Below are positions 17,692-26,502 of a stretch of DNA of 64,000 nt, in pieces. Source of the DNA: Mycolicibacterium pulveris (GTDB lineage: Bacteria > Actinomycetota > Actinomycetes > Mycobacteriales > Mycobacteriaceae); assembly GCF_010725725.1 (NCBI RefSeq), contig NZ_AP022599.1:3596001-3660000 (forward strand), in the 5' to 3' direction. A model generated the notes under the pieces. That model ran no database searches. It was not told where the DNA came from and saw only the letters and a list, made by a program, of their open reading frames with translations. The position numbers and the translations under genes were made by a program. Positions within the stretch are counted from its first letter, which is position 1. Each line of letters opens with the position of its first letter.

Positions 17692-18231
17692 CTAGGCGGC
17701 GGGTGCGGTGACGTGGATCGGGTTGGTGCCGTTGAGCGCGACCCATGTCAACACGGCCGCGACGACGGCCGCGACCAGCAGACCCACCGCGAGCCGCGGC
17801 GACCAGGCGGTGCGGCCGAGGAGACGGGCGTCGACCGAATGCGCCCCCGCGCCGGCGAACAGCAGCGCGGTCGCCCCGATGAAGATCAGGAACGGCGCGT
17901 TGAACGGCTGTGACCAGAACGCGGCGGTCGACACGTTGACCGCCCAGGCGTCGATCATCGCCGCGATCACCGCGAACGCCGCCAGCGGCGTCAGCACGCC
18001 CAGCAGCAGCCCGATCCCGCCGAGCGTCTCGGCGGTGGTGACCATCAGCGCGGCGAACGTGGGCATTCGCCAGCCGCCGGCCGCCATGAACTCCACCGTC
18101 GTGCCGAAGTCGAACGCCTTGATCAGGCCGGCCTGAATCATCGCCGCGCCGATCCCCACGCGAAGGATCAACAGGCCGAGATCAGTGGCGGTTGGTGCGC
18201 TCACATCGGTACTCACGTCCGTAGTCGTCAT
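17692..18231 (-). CDS. DoxX family membrane protein
   Basis: Start taken as ATG 18231 (M-T-T-T-D-V-S), since the open frame to 18255 adds only a hydrophobic run without support. The 179-residue product has about four transmembrane helices and the DoxX pattern L-I-L-R-V-G-I-G-A-A-M-I near residue 25. The N-terminal 20 residues are hydrophilic and Thr/Asp-rich. Its function is unknown; family members are thiosulfate-quinone oxidoreductase-like or stress-complex membrane proteins. It is divergent from the mmpL gene. Confidence 0.8.
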   Translation of the reverse strand: MTTTDVSTDVSAPTATDLGLLILRVGIGAAMIQAGLIKAFDFGTTVEFMAAGGWRMPTFAALMVTTAETLGGIGLLLGVLTPLAAFAVIAAMIDAWAVNVSTAAFWSQPFNAPFLIFIGATALLFAGAGAHSVDARLLGRTAWSPRLAVGLLVAAVVAAVLTWVALNGTNPIHVTAPAA

Positions 18232-18320
18232 GTCGGATACGACTACCAGAATCACCTGAATTCATCGCGGCGCCGTCATGAACGATGCGGGGTACTCCGG
18301 CCGTGTCACCTACGGGCGCA

Positions 18321-18350
18321 TTGACCCCACTGGGTTATCGCTGTTAAGTT
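18321..18350 (+). promoter_or_regulatory. SigA-type promoter of the mmpL operon
   Basis: TTGACC (18321-18326) and TAAGTT (18345-18350) are separated by 18 bases. The predicted start near 18357 gives a leader of about 31 bases, with AAAGG about 8 bases before the GTG at 18389. This is one of the few genes in the window with a leadered, two-element promoter. Confidence 0.55.
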
Positions 18351-18388
18351 ACCCGTGCTAGCCAGCTCCGAGAACCGAAAGGCACGAC

Positions 18389-20656
18389 GTGCTGCAACGA
18401 ATCGCACAGCTGGCGCTGGCCGCGCCGCGGCGCATCCTCGCCATCGCGATCCTGGTCATGGTGGCCTGCGGAATCTTCGGAATACCGGTCGTCAAGCACC
18501 TGTCCGCAGGCGGCTTCGCCGACCCGACCTCGGAGTCCGCGCAGGCCAACCACGTGCTCGTCGACAAGTTCGGCCAAGGCGACATGGAGCTGCTGATCAG
18601 CCTCACCGACGACCACGGCGCGCTCAGCCCGGCCGCGGAATCGGCCGCCGCCGACATCACCGCCCAACTCCAGGCCTCGCCGCACGTGGTCCAGCTCGTC
18701 TCGGCGTGGACCGCCCCGCAGACGGCGGCTCCGGCGTTGATCAGCAAAGACGGCAAGACCGGGTTGATCGTCGCCGGGATCACCGGCGGCGAGACCGGCG
18801 CGCAGAGGCACGCCAAGGAACTCACCGACCGGCTGGTGTACGACCGCGGCGAGGTCAGGGTGCGCGCCGGCGGCGAGGCGATGATCTACGTCCAGATCAA
18901 CGGGCAGACCGAACGCGACCTGCTGCTGATGGAGTCGATCGCCATTCCGCTGAGCTTCGTGGTGCTGGTGTGGGTGTTCGGCGGCCTGGTGGCGGCCGCG
19001 CTGCCGCTCGCGGTCGGCGGGTTCGCCATTCTGGGCTCGATGGCGGTGCTGAGGGCCATCACGCTCGTCACCGACGTGTCGATCTTCGCGTTGAACCTGA
19101 CGGTGGCCATGGGGTTGGCGCTGGCCATCGACTACACGCTGTTGATCATCAGCCGCTACCGCGACGAGCTGGCCGACGGTGCCGACCCCGATCGGGCACT
19201 GATCCGCACCATGGCCACCGCGGGGCGCACCGTGTTGTTCTCGGCGCTCACCGTCGCGCTGTCGATGGTCGCGATGGTGCTGTTCCCGATGTACTTCCTC
19301 AAGTCGTTCGCCTACGCCGGCGTCGCGGTGGTGACGTTCGCGGCGCTGGCCGCGATCATCGTTGCGCCCGCGGCCATCGTGGTGGCCGGCGACCGGCTCG
19401 ACAGGTTCGACGTGCGCCGGTTCCTGCGCCGGGTGCTGGGCCGTCCCGAGCCGGTGCGCAAGCCCGTCGAGCAGATGTTCTGGTATCGCTGCGCGAAGTT
19501 CGTCATGCGCCGTGCAGTGCTGGTCGGAACGGCGATTGTGGCGTTGTTGCTGGTGCTTGGCGCGCCGTTCCTCGGCGCCAACTGGGGTTTTCCCGATGAC
19601 CGGGTGCTGCCGCCGTCGGCGTCGGCGCGCCAGGTCGGCGACGAACTGCGCACCGACTTCGCCGTCGACTCCGCCCGAAACGTCACCGTCGTCATCCCCG
19701 ATGCCGGCAACGTCACCCCGCCCGATCTGGACCGCTACGCCGGCGCGCTGTCACAGGTGGCCGAGGTGTCGTCGGTGTCCGCGCCCGGCGGCACGTTCGT
19801 GGACGGTCGGCCGGTGGGCCCGCCGTCGACGGCGACCGGCATCAAGGACGGCAGCGCGTTCCTCACGGTGGCCAGCACCGCGCCGCTGTTCACCGAGGCC
19901 TCCGAAACCCAGCTCGACGCGCTGCGCGAGGTGAGCACACCGGCCGGCGCCGAGGTGCAGTTGACCGGCGTCGCACAGATCAACCGCGACAGCTCCACGG
20001 CGATAACGTCACGGCTGCCGTTGGTGCTCGGGGTGATCGCCGCCATCACGTTCCTGCTGCTGTTCCTGTTGACCGGAAGCCTGGTGCTGCCGCTGAAGGC
20101 GTTGGTACTCAACGTGTTATCGCTGACCGCCGCGTTCGGTGCGTTGGTGTGGATCTTCCAGGACGGCCACCTGGGTGCGCTCGGCACGACGCCGACGGGC
20201 ACGTTGGTGGCCAACATGCCGGTGCTGCTGTTCTGCATCGCGTTCGGCCTGTCGATGGACTACGAGGTGTTCCTGGTGTCGCGGATCCGCGAGTACTGGC
20301 TCAAATCCGGCCGCACCCGGGCGGATAACGACGAGAGCGTCGCGCTCGGGCTGGCCCGCACCGGTCGGGTCATCACCGCCGCGGCGCTGATCATGTCGAT
20401 CACGTTCGCCGCGCTGATCGCCGCCGAGGTGTCGTTCATGCGGATGATGGGCCTCGGCCTGACGCTGGCGATCCTGGCGGATGCGACACTGGTGCGCATG
20501 GCGCTGGTGCCCGCGTTCATGCACGTGCTCGGCCGGTGGAACTGGTGGGCACCCAAGCCGCTGGCCCGGCTGCACTCGCGCATCGGGATCAGCGAGTCCG
20601 CCGAGGACCGGCTGCCGGTCGCCGACCCGTCGACCCAGGTGGTCGGATCGCGATGA
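18389..20656 (+). CDS. MmpL/RND family lipid transporter
   Basis: A 755-residue MMPL-family protein with two halves, each containing an extracytoplasmic loop followed by a bundle of helices. The conserved proton-relay Asp-Tyr pairs are in L-A-I-D-Y-T-L-L-I-I-S-R (first half) and S-M-D-Y-E-V-F-L-V-S-R (second half). It is shorter than the 950-residue MmpL3/MmpL4 type and lacks their long C-terminal extension. The place corresponds to M. tuberculosis mmpL13a/mmpL13b, which as I recall are two reading frames; here the gene is single and intact. It probably exports a lipid or other hydrophobic compound. Its stop overlaps the start of a TetR regulator. Confidence 0.88.
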   Translation: MLQRIAQLALAAPRRILAIAILVMVACGIFGIPVVKHLSAGGFADPTSESAQANHVLVDKFGQGDMELLISLTDDHGALSPAAESAAADITAQLQASPHVVQLVSAWTAPQTAAPALISKDGKTGLIVAGITGGETGAQRHAKELTDRLVYDRGEVRVRAGGEAMIYVQINGQTERDLLLMESIAIPLSFVVLVWVFGGLVAAALPLAVGGFAILGSMAVLRAITLVTDVSIFALNLTVAMGLALAIDYTLLIISRYRDELADGADPDRALIRTMATAGRTVLFSALTVALSMVAMVLFPMYFLKSFAYAGVAVVTFAALAAIIVAPAAIVVAGDRLDRFDVRRFLRRVLGRPEPVRKPVEQMFWYRCAKFVMRRAVLVGTAIVALLLVLGAPFLGANWGFPDDRVLPPSASARQVGDELRTDFAVDSARNVTVVIPDAGNVTPPDLDRYAGALSQVAEVSSVSAPGGTFVDGRPVGPPSTATGIKDGSAFLTVASTAPLFTEASETQLDALREVSTPAGAEVQLTGVAQINRDSSTAITSRLPLVLGVIAAITFLLLFLLTGSLVLPLKALVLNVLSLTAAFGALVWIFQDGHLGALGTTPTGTLVANMPVLLFCIAFGLSMDYEVFLVSRIREYWLKSGRTRADNDESVALGLARTGRVITAAALIMSITFAALIAAEVSFMRMMGLGLTLAILADATLVRMALVPAFMHVLGRWNWWAPKPLARLHSRIGISESAEDRLPVADPSTQVVGSR

Positions 20657-21330
20657 AACGGCGGAGGGCGCCGCGCGGGTCCGGGGAGCAGCTGCGCGAG
20701 GAGATCCTCGACGCCACGACGGACCTGCTGCTGGAGACCGGCAACGCCAAGGCGGTGTCGATCCGGTCGGTCGCGCAGCGGGTCGGGGTGACGCCCCCGT
20801 CGATCTACCTGCACTTCGCCGACAAGGATGCGCTGCTCGATGCGGTATGCGTGCGCTACTTCGAGAAGCTCGACGAACAGATGCAGAGCGTGGCCGCCGG
20901 TGCGCCCTCGGCGATCGAGGTGCTGCGCGCCCAGGGTCTGGCCTACGTGCGGTTTGCCGTGAAAACCCCTGAGCTGTACCGGATCGCGACGATGGGCGAG
21001 GGCCGGCCCGGCAGCGACGTCGACATGATGCTGAACACGTCGGCGTTCGTGCACCTGCGCAGCTCGGTGGAGACGCTGATGGCCGAGGGCGTCTTTCCGC
21101 CGGGCGATCCGGTGGCGCTGGCGCTGCAACTGTGGACGGCGGCCCACGGGGTGGCCGCGATGCTGATCTCGCGGCCGTATCTGCCGTGGGGTGACGTCGA
21201 GGAGTTCGCCGACCGAGCGCTGCGGGCGGTGGTCGTGGGGGAGATCGTCTCGGGCGCAGTCGATATCAAGACCGACCCGCAGGAAGCTGTACGCATGTTG
21301 AAAGGACTGCTGAATGAGCAACACCGTTGA
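20653..21330 (+). CDS. TetR/AcrR family transcriptional regulator
   Basis: A 225-residue regulator beginning at the ATG that overlaps the mmpL stop (ATGA), so the two are translated together. The N-terminal helix-turn-helix reads I-R-S-V-A-Q-R-V-G-V-T-P-P-S-I-Y-L-H-F near residues 36-54. The C-terminal ligand domain is of the TetR_C_33/WHG type. It probably represses the mmpL operon in response to a transported compound. The last 17 bases overlap the next methyltransferase gene. Confidence 0.88.
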   Translation: MKRRRAPRGSGEQLREEILDATTDLLLETGNAKAVSIRSVAQRVGVTPPSIYLHFADKDALLDAVCVRYFEKLDEQMQSVAAGAPSAIEVLRAQGLAYVRFAVKTPELYRIATMGEGRPGSDVDMMLNTSAFVHLRSSVETLMAEGVFPPGDPVALALQLWTAAHGVAAMLISRPYLPWGDVEEFADRALRAVVVGEIVSGAVDIKTDPQEAVRMLKGLLNEQHR

Positions 21331-21946
21331 CAATCCGTTCTTCGCGCGGCTGTGGATGTTCATGTCCCGGCACGAGACGGAAGCGATTCAGCGGCTGCGC
21401 CGCGAGAACCTCGCGGGGCTGCGCGGGCGTGTGCTCGAGGTCGGCGCGGGCACCGGCACCAACTTCGCGTTCTATCCCGACACCGTGACCGAGGTGGTGG
21501 CCGTCGAACCCGAGCGGCGCCTGGCCGAGCAGGCCCAGCGCGCCGCCGCCGTCGCACCCGTGCCGGTGACCGTCACCGCCGACACCGTCGAGCACTATGC
21601 GGGTAGCGCGGGCGAGCCGTTCGACGCGGTGGTGTGCTCGTTGGTGCTGTGCTCGGTCGACGAGCCCGAAACGGTGTTGCGCCAACTGCGTTCGATGCTG
21701 CGTCCCGGTGGCGAGCTGCGCTGCCTGGAGCACATCGCCGGCACCGGGGCGCGCGCCCGGATGCAGCGGCTCGCCGATGCCACGCTGTGGCCGAGGCTGT
21801 TCGGCAACTGCCACACGCATCGGCATACCGAGCAGGCGATCGTCGGCGCGGGTTTCCAGACCGCCGATGCGCGCCGTGAGTGGACCCTGCCGGCCTGGGC
21901 GCCGATCCCGGTGGCGGAGTTCGCGTTGGGCCGCGCCGTCAAGTAG
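21314..21946 (+). CDS. Class I SAM-dependent methyltransferase
   Basis: A 210-residue methyltransferase with motif I V-L-E-V-G-A-G-T-G-T-N near residue 38, V-V-A-V-E-P (motif II) near 58, and C-S-L-V-L-C-S-V near 109. It resembles UbiE/phosphatidylethanolamine-type methyltransferases and M. tuberculosis Rv1147. It starts inside the end of the TetR gene (17-base overlap) and is the third gene of the mmpL-tetR operon. It may modify the compound exported by the MmpL protein; this is inferred from position only. Confidence 0.82.
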   Translation: MSNTVDNPFFARLWMFMSRHETEAIQRLRRENLAGLRGRVLEVGAGTGTNFAFYPDTVTEVVAVEPERRLAEQAQRAAAVAPVPVTVTADTVEHYAGSAGEPFDAVVCSLVLCSVDEPETVLRQLRSMLRPGGELRCLEHIAGTGARARMQRLADATLWPRLFGNCHTHRHTEQAIVGAGFQTADARREWTLPAWAPIPVAEFALGRAVK

Positions 21947-21997
21947 TGATTTGGGCGTAGTTCGTCACGGTCAGCGTGACAAAGCGCGCCGAAGTCC

Positions 21998-22711
21998 CTA
22001 GTTCAGGAGGGCCGGCAGCCGCTGCAGCAGGTTCGGCAGCGCTTCGACGGCGGTTTCGCGCAGCGACACCGTCGCGGCGTCCGACAGCGGGGTGCGCTCC
22101 GGGTTGACCTCGATGACCGCGACGCCGCGGGCCAGCGCCATCTCGGACAGCCCCGCTGCGGGATAGACGATCGATGACGTACCGACGACGACCACCAGAT
22201 CGGCGGCGCTGACCGCCTCCACCGAGCGTTGCCACGCCTCGTCGGGGAGCGCCTCTCCGAACCACACCACGTTGGGCCGGATCAGCCCGCCGCACGGGCA
22301 CACCGGCGGGTCGACGGCCTCCACCGGTTCGGGCATCTCCGGCAGATCCCCCTCGAAGGCTGAATGGCAAGCGTCGCAACGGAATTCGAACAAGCTACCG
22401 TGCAGGTGGTAGACCTTGGTGCTGCCGGCGCGTTCGTGCAGGTTGTCCACGTTCTGGGTGACGACGTGCACGTCGGCGTAATCCTGCCAGGCGGCGACGG
22501 CCAGGTGGCCGCTGTTGGGCTGCACCGAGCCCATCATGTAGTGGCGCCACAGGTACCACGCCCACACCTTCTCCGGATGCGCGCGCCAGCCCTCGGAGCT
22601 GGAGATCTCATACGGGTCGACCTTGGCCCACAGCCCCGTCTCGGCATCCCTGAACGTGGGCACCCCGCTCTCCGCCGAGACGCCCGCACCACTGAGAACC
22701 GTTACCTGCAC
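21998..22711 (-). CDS. Sir2-family NAD-dependent protein deacylase
   Basis: Start taken as GTG 22711 ([12 protein letters not shown]), giving 237 residues; the frame open to 22864 overlaps the divergent GntR gene. Sirtuin motifs are clear: [14 protein letters not shown] at the NAD site, T-Q-N-V-D-N-L-H with the catalytic His after it (Y-H-L-H-G-S), a zinc ribbon with C-D-A-C and C-P-C pairs, and G-T-S-S-I-V-Y-P-A near residue 185. It removes acetyl or longer acyl groups from lysines. Early Y-L-W-R-H-Y is of the bacterial class III deacylase type. It matches M. tuberculosis Rv1151c in place and length. Confidence 0.9.
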   Translation of the reverse strand: MQVTVLSGAGVSAESGVPTFRDAETGLWAKVDPYEISSSEGWRAHPEKVWAWYLWRHYMMGSVQPNSGHLAVAAWQDYADVHVVTQNVDNLHERAGSTKVYHLHGSLFEFRCDACHSAFEGDLPEMPEPVEAVDPPVCPCGGLIRPNVVWFGEALPDEAWQRSVEAVSAADLVVVVGTSSIVYPAAGLSEMALARGVAVIEVNPERTPLSDAATVSLRETAVEALPNLLQRLPALLN

Positions 22712-22717
22712 ATGTCC

Positions 22718-22741
22718 AAAGTAGCCGGTTTGGGCAATACT
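22718..22741. promoter_or_regulatory. Divergent -10 elements for the sirtuin and GntR genes, both leaderless
   Basis: On the minus strand TACTTT (22723-22718) ends 6 bases before the GTG at 22711. On the plus strand AATACT (22736-22741) ends 7 bases before the GTG at 22749. Both transcripts would start at or beside their start codons. The 37-base space holds both promoters, so a single bound protein, for example the GntR product, would affect both. Confidence 0.45.
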
Positions 22742-22748
22742 GAAGCAT

Positions 22749-23114
22749 GTGGCGGGGTTGGCGGAGTGGGTGCGCATCGAGCACCGCGGCTCCGGCGCCC
22801 TGTTCGACCAGCTGAGAACCCAGATCATCGAGGGGATCCGCGACGGCAGGCTGCCCCCGGGCACCCGGCTGCCGACGGTGCGCGAGCTCGCCGGTCAGCT
22901 CGGGTTGGCCGTCAACACCGTGGCGCGGGCTTACCGCGAGCTGGAGGCCAGCGGCATCCTGGAGACCCGCGGGCGGTTCGGCACCTATGTGGCGCGGGTC
23001 GATCCCTCCGATGAGGCGATGGCCGCCGCGGCGCACAGTTACGTGTCGACGGCCAAGGCCTTGGGTGTCGACAAAGCCGAGGCCCTGCGCTACGTCGAAG
23101 CCGCGTTCGGCTGA
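22749..23114 (+). CDS. GntR family transcriptional regulator (YtrA-like, no effector domain)
   Basis: A 121-residue protein with a GntR winged helix at residues 15-80, including [20 protein letters not shown]. Only about 40 residues follow the DNA-binding domain, too short for an FCD or UTRA effector domain, so it belongs to the YtrA-like group. It is divergent from the sirtuin gene in a 37-base space and may control it and itself. Corresponds in position to M. tuberculosis Rv1152. It is convergent with a methyltransferase, stops 4 bases apart. Confidence 0.85.
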   Translation: MAGLAEWVRIEHRGSGALFDQLRTQIIEGIRDGRLPPGTRLPTVRELAGQLGLAVNTVARAYRELEASGILETRGRFGTYVARVDPSDEAMAAAAHSYVSTAKALGVDKAEALRYVEAAFG

Positions 23115-23118
23115 GCGG

Positions 23119-23961
23119 TCAGCCGAACTCCAGCAGCGTGAACACCGGCCGCACCGGGTCGAACACCGGGATCCGCTGCGCTGCCCACACCAGCGCGTTG
23201 AACACCCTGCCGCGACCGGGCGGGATCGGCACGTCGTGCACGGCACGGATGCCGGGGATGTCGTGCACCAGGCCCGCCGCCTGCGACGGCGTCAGGCTGA
23301 ACGGCATGGGCGGCACCCGGTAGCGCAGCGACGGCCGCAGCAGGCCACGGGTGATGCCGGACGCGAACCAGGCCGGTGGCAGGTCGAACATCATCTGCCC
23401 GCCCGGAAACCGCGTGGCGCACTCGCCGATCAACCCGAGTGCCTCCTCGGGTTGCAGGTACATCAGCAGACCCTCGGCGGTGACGAACACCCCGTGCTCG
23501 GTGTCCACGCGGTCCATCCAGCTGAAGTCCAACGCCGACTGAGCCGCCATCTGCACCCGCTCGGAGGCGGGAAGCAGTTTGCGGCGCAGCTCGATCATCG
23601 GCGGCAGATCCACTGTGAGCCAACGAAACTCATGTCCGACATCGGCGGCGTCGAGCCGGTAGAAGCTGGTCTGCAGACCCTCGGCCAACGCCACCACCGT
23701 GGCCTTCGGGTGATCTTGCAGGTAGCGGCGGGTGTGCCGGTCGAAGGCCAGCGACCGCACCGCCATGTCCTGCCGACGCGGGGTGCCGAACTTGGCGAAG
23801 TCGAAGTCGATGGAGTCCATCAACTGGATGGCCATCGGGTCGTCGAGGATGGCGTCGGACCTGCGCGCCTCGGTGGCGCGGACCTGCAGCGTCATCAGCG
23901 CGGTCTCGGACACGCCGGTCAGCACGGTGCCGTCGGCCTTCGCGGAGGGTGTTGAGCTCAC
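23119..23961 (-). CDS. Class I SAM-dependent methyltransferase (leucine carboxyl methyltransferase/TcmP-like)
   Basis: A 280-residue methyltransferase starting GTG 23961. The N-terminal V-S-E-T-A-L-M-T-L-Q-V-R-A and R-S-D-A-I-L-D-D-P are typical of the PPM1/TcmP O-methyltransferase family. The central T-V-D-L-P-P-M-I-E-L-R-R and A-E-G-L-L-M-Y-L segments also fit. It corresponds to M. tuberculosis Rv1153c, annotated as an O-methyltransferase. The substrate is not known. No operon partner is close enough to guide function. Confidence 0.85.
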   Translation of the reverse strand: MSSTPSAKADGTVLTGVSETALMTLQVRATEARRSDAILDDPMAIQLMDSIDFDFAKFGTPRRQDMAVRSLAFDRHTRRYLQDHPKATVVALAEGLQTSFYRLDAADVGHEFRWLTVDLPPMIELRRKLLPASERVQMAAQSALDFSWMDRVDTEHGVFVTAEGLLMYLQPEEALGLIGECATRFPGGQMMFDLPPAWFASGITRGLLRPSLRYRVPPMPFSLTPSQAAGLVHDIPGIRAVHDVPIPPGRGRVFNALVWAAQRIPVFDPVRPVFTLLEFG

Positions 23962-23975
23962 CTGTCCGAATCTAC

Positions 23976-24497
23976 CTACCGCAGGACCTTCTCGACGGTG
24001 CGCAGGTTGCGGGTGGTCGTCGAGGACTTGTAGCGCTTCTTGCTCATCGTCTTGCCCATGACCGAGCCGACGGTGGCGGTTCGGGCCACCTGCCAGTAGA
24101 TGACGCCGTCGCCGCGCTGGATTCTCTCGAGGTCGCCGGCGTCGTCGGCCAGCCGGGCCAGTTCGTCGAGCACCTGCGGGTCGGTGACGAACGTGACGTA
24201 GGAGTGGTGTCCTTCGACCTCGCGCTCGAACGGGTAGGCGTCGGAGATCGCCCGGACCGTGTCCAGGTCATAGGCCAGCACCCAGGCGTCGTATCCGAAC
24301 CGGTCGCGCAACGCCTTCTCGGCGCGCCGGCGGACCGCGGCCACGTCGGCGGAACTGTCCAACAGCACGTTGCCGCTGGCCAAAATCGTTCGCACATCGG
24401 TGAATCCGGCCACCTCGAGCGCTTCGGCGACGTCGGCCATCTTGAGGTTGACGCCACCCACGTTCACCCCGCGCAGGAAGGCGGCGTAGCGGGTCAC
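23976..24497 (-). CDS. DUF1697 domain-containing protein
   Basis: A 173-residue cytoplasmic protein starting at GTG 24497 (V-T-R-Y-A-A-F-L-R-G-V-N-V-G-G), which is the conserved DUF1697 N-terminus. The later T-S-G-N-V-type motif appears as A-S-G-N-V-L-L near residue 41 and G-K-T-M-S-K near 156. The function of the family is unknown. The start choice is supported by a TACGAT -10 ending 6 bases before the GTG. It is divergent from a flavin/F420-type oxidoreductase gene, 31 bases away. Confidence 0.85.
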   Translation of the reverse strand: MTRYAAFLRGVNVGGVNLKMADVAEALEVAGFTDVRTILASGNVLLDSSADVAAVRRRAEKALRDRFGYDAWVLAYDLDTVRAISDAYPFEREVEGHHSYVTFVTDPQVLDELARLADDAGDLERIQRGDGVIYWQVARTATVGSVMGKTMSKKRYKSSTTTRNLRTVEKVLR

Positions 24498-24503
24498 GAT
24501 TCG

Positions 24504-24972
<469 letters not shown>

Positions 24973-25002
24973 AAAGTAGGCGACGACGGTCCGGTCGGCG
25001 CG

Positions 25003-25008
25003 TAGGCT
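25003..25008 (+). promoter_or_regulatory. -10 element TAGGCT for the DUF5302 gene
   Basis: TAGGCT ends 7 bases before the ATG at 25016, predicting a leaderless transcript. Confidence 0.45.
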
Positions 25009-25015
25009 GCCAGTC

Positions 25016-25186
25016 ATGGCTGAGTCGGCGCGCGAAGACGACACCAAACGTAAGTTCCGGGAAGCGCTGGAGCGCAAGAAGGCCAACGCCGCTGTCGGCG
25101 GTGCGCACACAGACGGCGGCGCTAAACAGCCGCGGGCGCACGGCCCGGTCGAGCATCGTCGGGAGTTTCGGCGCAAGAGCGGCTGA
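25016..25186 (+). CDS. Small basic protein, DUF5302-like (56 residues)
   Basis: M-A-E-S-A-R-E-D-D-T-K-R-K-F-R-E-A-L-E-R-K is a charged helix. It is followed by a Gly/His-rich linker and a basic end (F-R-R-K-S-G). It resembles the short actinobacterial DUF5302 proteins, which have this helix and an A-H-G-P motif, also present here. The function is unknown. The start is supported by a TAGGCT -10 element 7 bases upstream. Its 3' end overlaps the convergent acyltransferase gene by 65 bases. Confidence 0.75.
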   Translation: MAESAREDDTKRKFREALERKKANAAVGGAHTDGGAKQPRAHGPVEHRREFRRKSG

Positions 25187-26453
25187 ACGCTCGCGCCGCC
25201 ACAAGCGCAGCCAGCATCACCGCCACACAGAGCAGGCCCGCATCCTTCAGGCCCCACCCGACCGAGGCCAGCGTCGCAGCCCCGGCGAGGCAGAGCAGCG
25301 CACCGACCGCGGCGCTGCGCCAACCGGGCCCCTCGACGTATCCGCCGTCCCACAGCGGCAGCGGGTCGGTCTCCAACGGGCGCAACGTGACGAACAGCAG
25401 CGCGATCACCCCGGCCATGATCAGCACCTGCAGCACCGACAGCACGACGAAGCCGGGCGCGGTGGGATCGAAACGTGGGTGGCCGAGGTAGGCGAAGGCC
25501 AGGTGCATCATCAGCAGCGCAGGCATGTGCCACAGGTACAGCGTCATCGCGCCGCTGTTGCCGATCGCGGCCAGCCACCACACCCGCGGCCGTCGCGCCC
25601 ACCGGGAAATCGTCGGCGCGGCGGCAATTGCCAACGCGCACATCATGATCGCGTGCCCGGCCAGCAGCAGCGACGGCGGAGTCATGTTTTTGAGCTGCTG
25701 GGTGTCGATGCCGACCAGGCTCACCTCGTACGGCCCGAGCACCAGCAGGGCCAGGTTCACCGCCAGCATCCCCGCCGCGAGCTTCACGGCAGCGGGTGCG
25801 GTCAGCAAGGCGCGCCGATAGGCCACCGCGAGCATGCCCGGGACTAGCCAGACGAGCAGGTTGAGGTAGCCCAGCGCGGCCCAGCCGTCGACGTGGATCC
25901 GGACCGCGTCGACGACGGCCACCACCGCGTAGGTGCCGAAGACGGCGCCCGCCAACCGGGCCGTGGTGGTGATGCGGGCCAGTACCGGCACCGCGGCGAG
26001 CACCAGCACGTAGGCGCCCAGGAACCACAGCAGCTGGATCGAGACCCCGGCGATCGGCCGGTACACGTGCTCGGGCAGCACGAAGCGCAGCGCGCTCAGC
26101 GCGACGGCCCAGAAGCCGAGGTAGTAGAACACCGGGCGGTAGAGGCGGGTGCAGCGGCGCAGCAGCCAGTTGCCCCAACTGCTGCCGGGGCGCCAGGAGT
26201 CGACGCAGGCCGCCACGCCGGCGAAGAAGAACAGCGGCATGATCTGGAACACCCACGTGAGCGCCTGAAAGACCGGCGATGCGGTGAGCAGGTTACTCCA
26301 GATGAACACGTCGTCGCGCAGGGTGCTGGTGGCCATCACGGTGTGGCCGACCACCACACCCAGCAACGACACGATGCGGATGACGTCGATGGCACGGTCA
26401 CGGGTGGCCGGGGTGCCCGCCTCGACGTCGGCAGGGCTCGGGAACATCGCCAT
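25122..26453 (-). CDS. Membrane acyltransferase family 3 (OafA/NRG-like)
   Basis: A 443-residue protein with about ten membrane helices. The N-terminal I-D-V-I-R-I-V-S-L-L-G-V-V-V-G-H has the conserved His of acyltransferase family 3 near residue 37. M-P-L-F-F-F-A-G, the second conserved feature, is near 72. It probably transfers an acetyl or succinyl group to an envelope sugar or lipid. A C-terminal Arg/Pro-rich tail of about 25 residues overlaps the DUF5302 gene. No glycosyltransferase genes are close. Confidence 0.8.
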   Translation of the reverse strand: MAMFPSPADVEAGTPATRDRAIDVIRIVSLLGVVVGHTVMATSTLRDDVFIWSNLLTASPVFQALTWVFQIMPLFFFAGVAACVDSWRPGSSWGNWLLRRCTRLYRPVFYYLGFWAVALSALRFVLPEHVYRPIAGVSIQLLWFLGAYVLVLAAVPVLARITTTARLAGAVFGTYAVVAVVDAVRIHVDGWAALGYLNLLVWLVPGMLAVAYRRALLTAPAAVKLAAGMLAVNLALLVLGPYEVSLVGIDTQQLKNMTPPSLLLAGHAIMMCALAIAAAPTISRWARRPRVWWLAAIGNSGAMTLYLWHMPALLMMHLAFAYLGHPRFDPTAPGFVVLSVLQVLIMAGVIALLFVTLRPLETDPLPLWDGGYVEGPGWRSAAVGALLCLAGAATLASVGWGLKDAGLLCVAVMLAALVAARAFSRSCAETPDDARPGRAPAAV

Positions 26454-26502
26454 GCCACCGATCGTCGGCGCCGACGCCGGCGTCGCACATGAGTAGAAGC
26501 AC

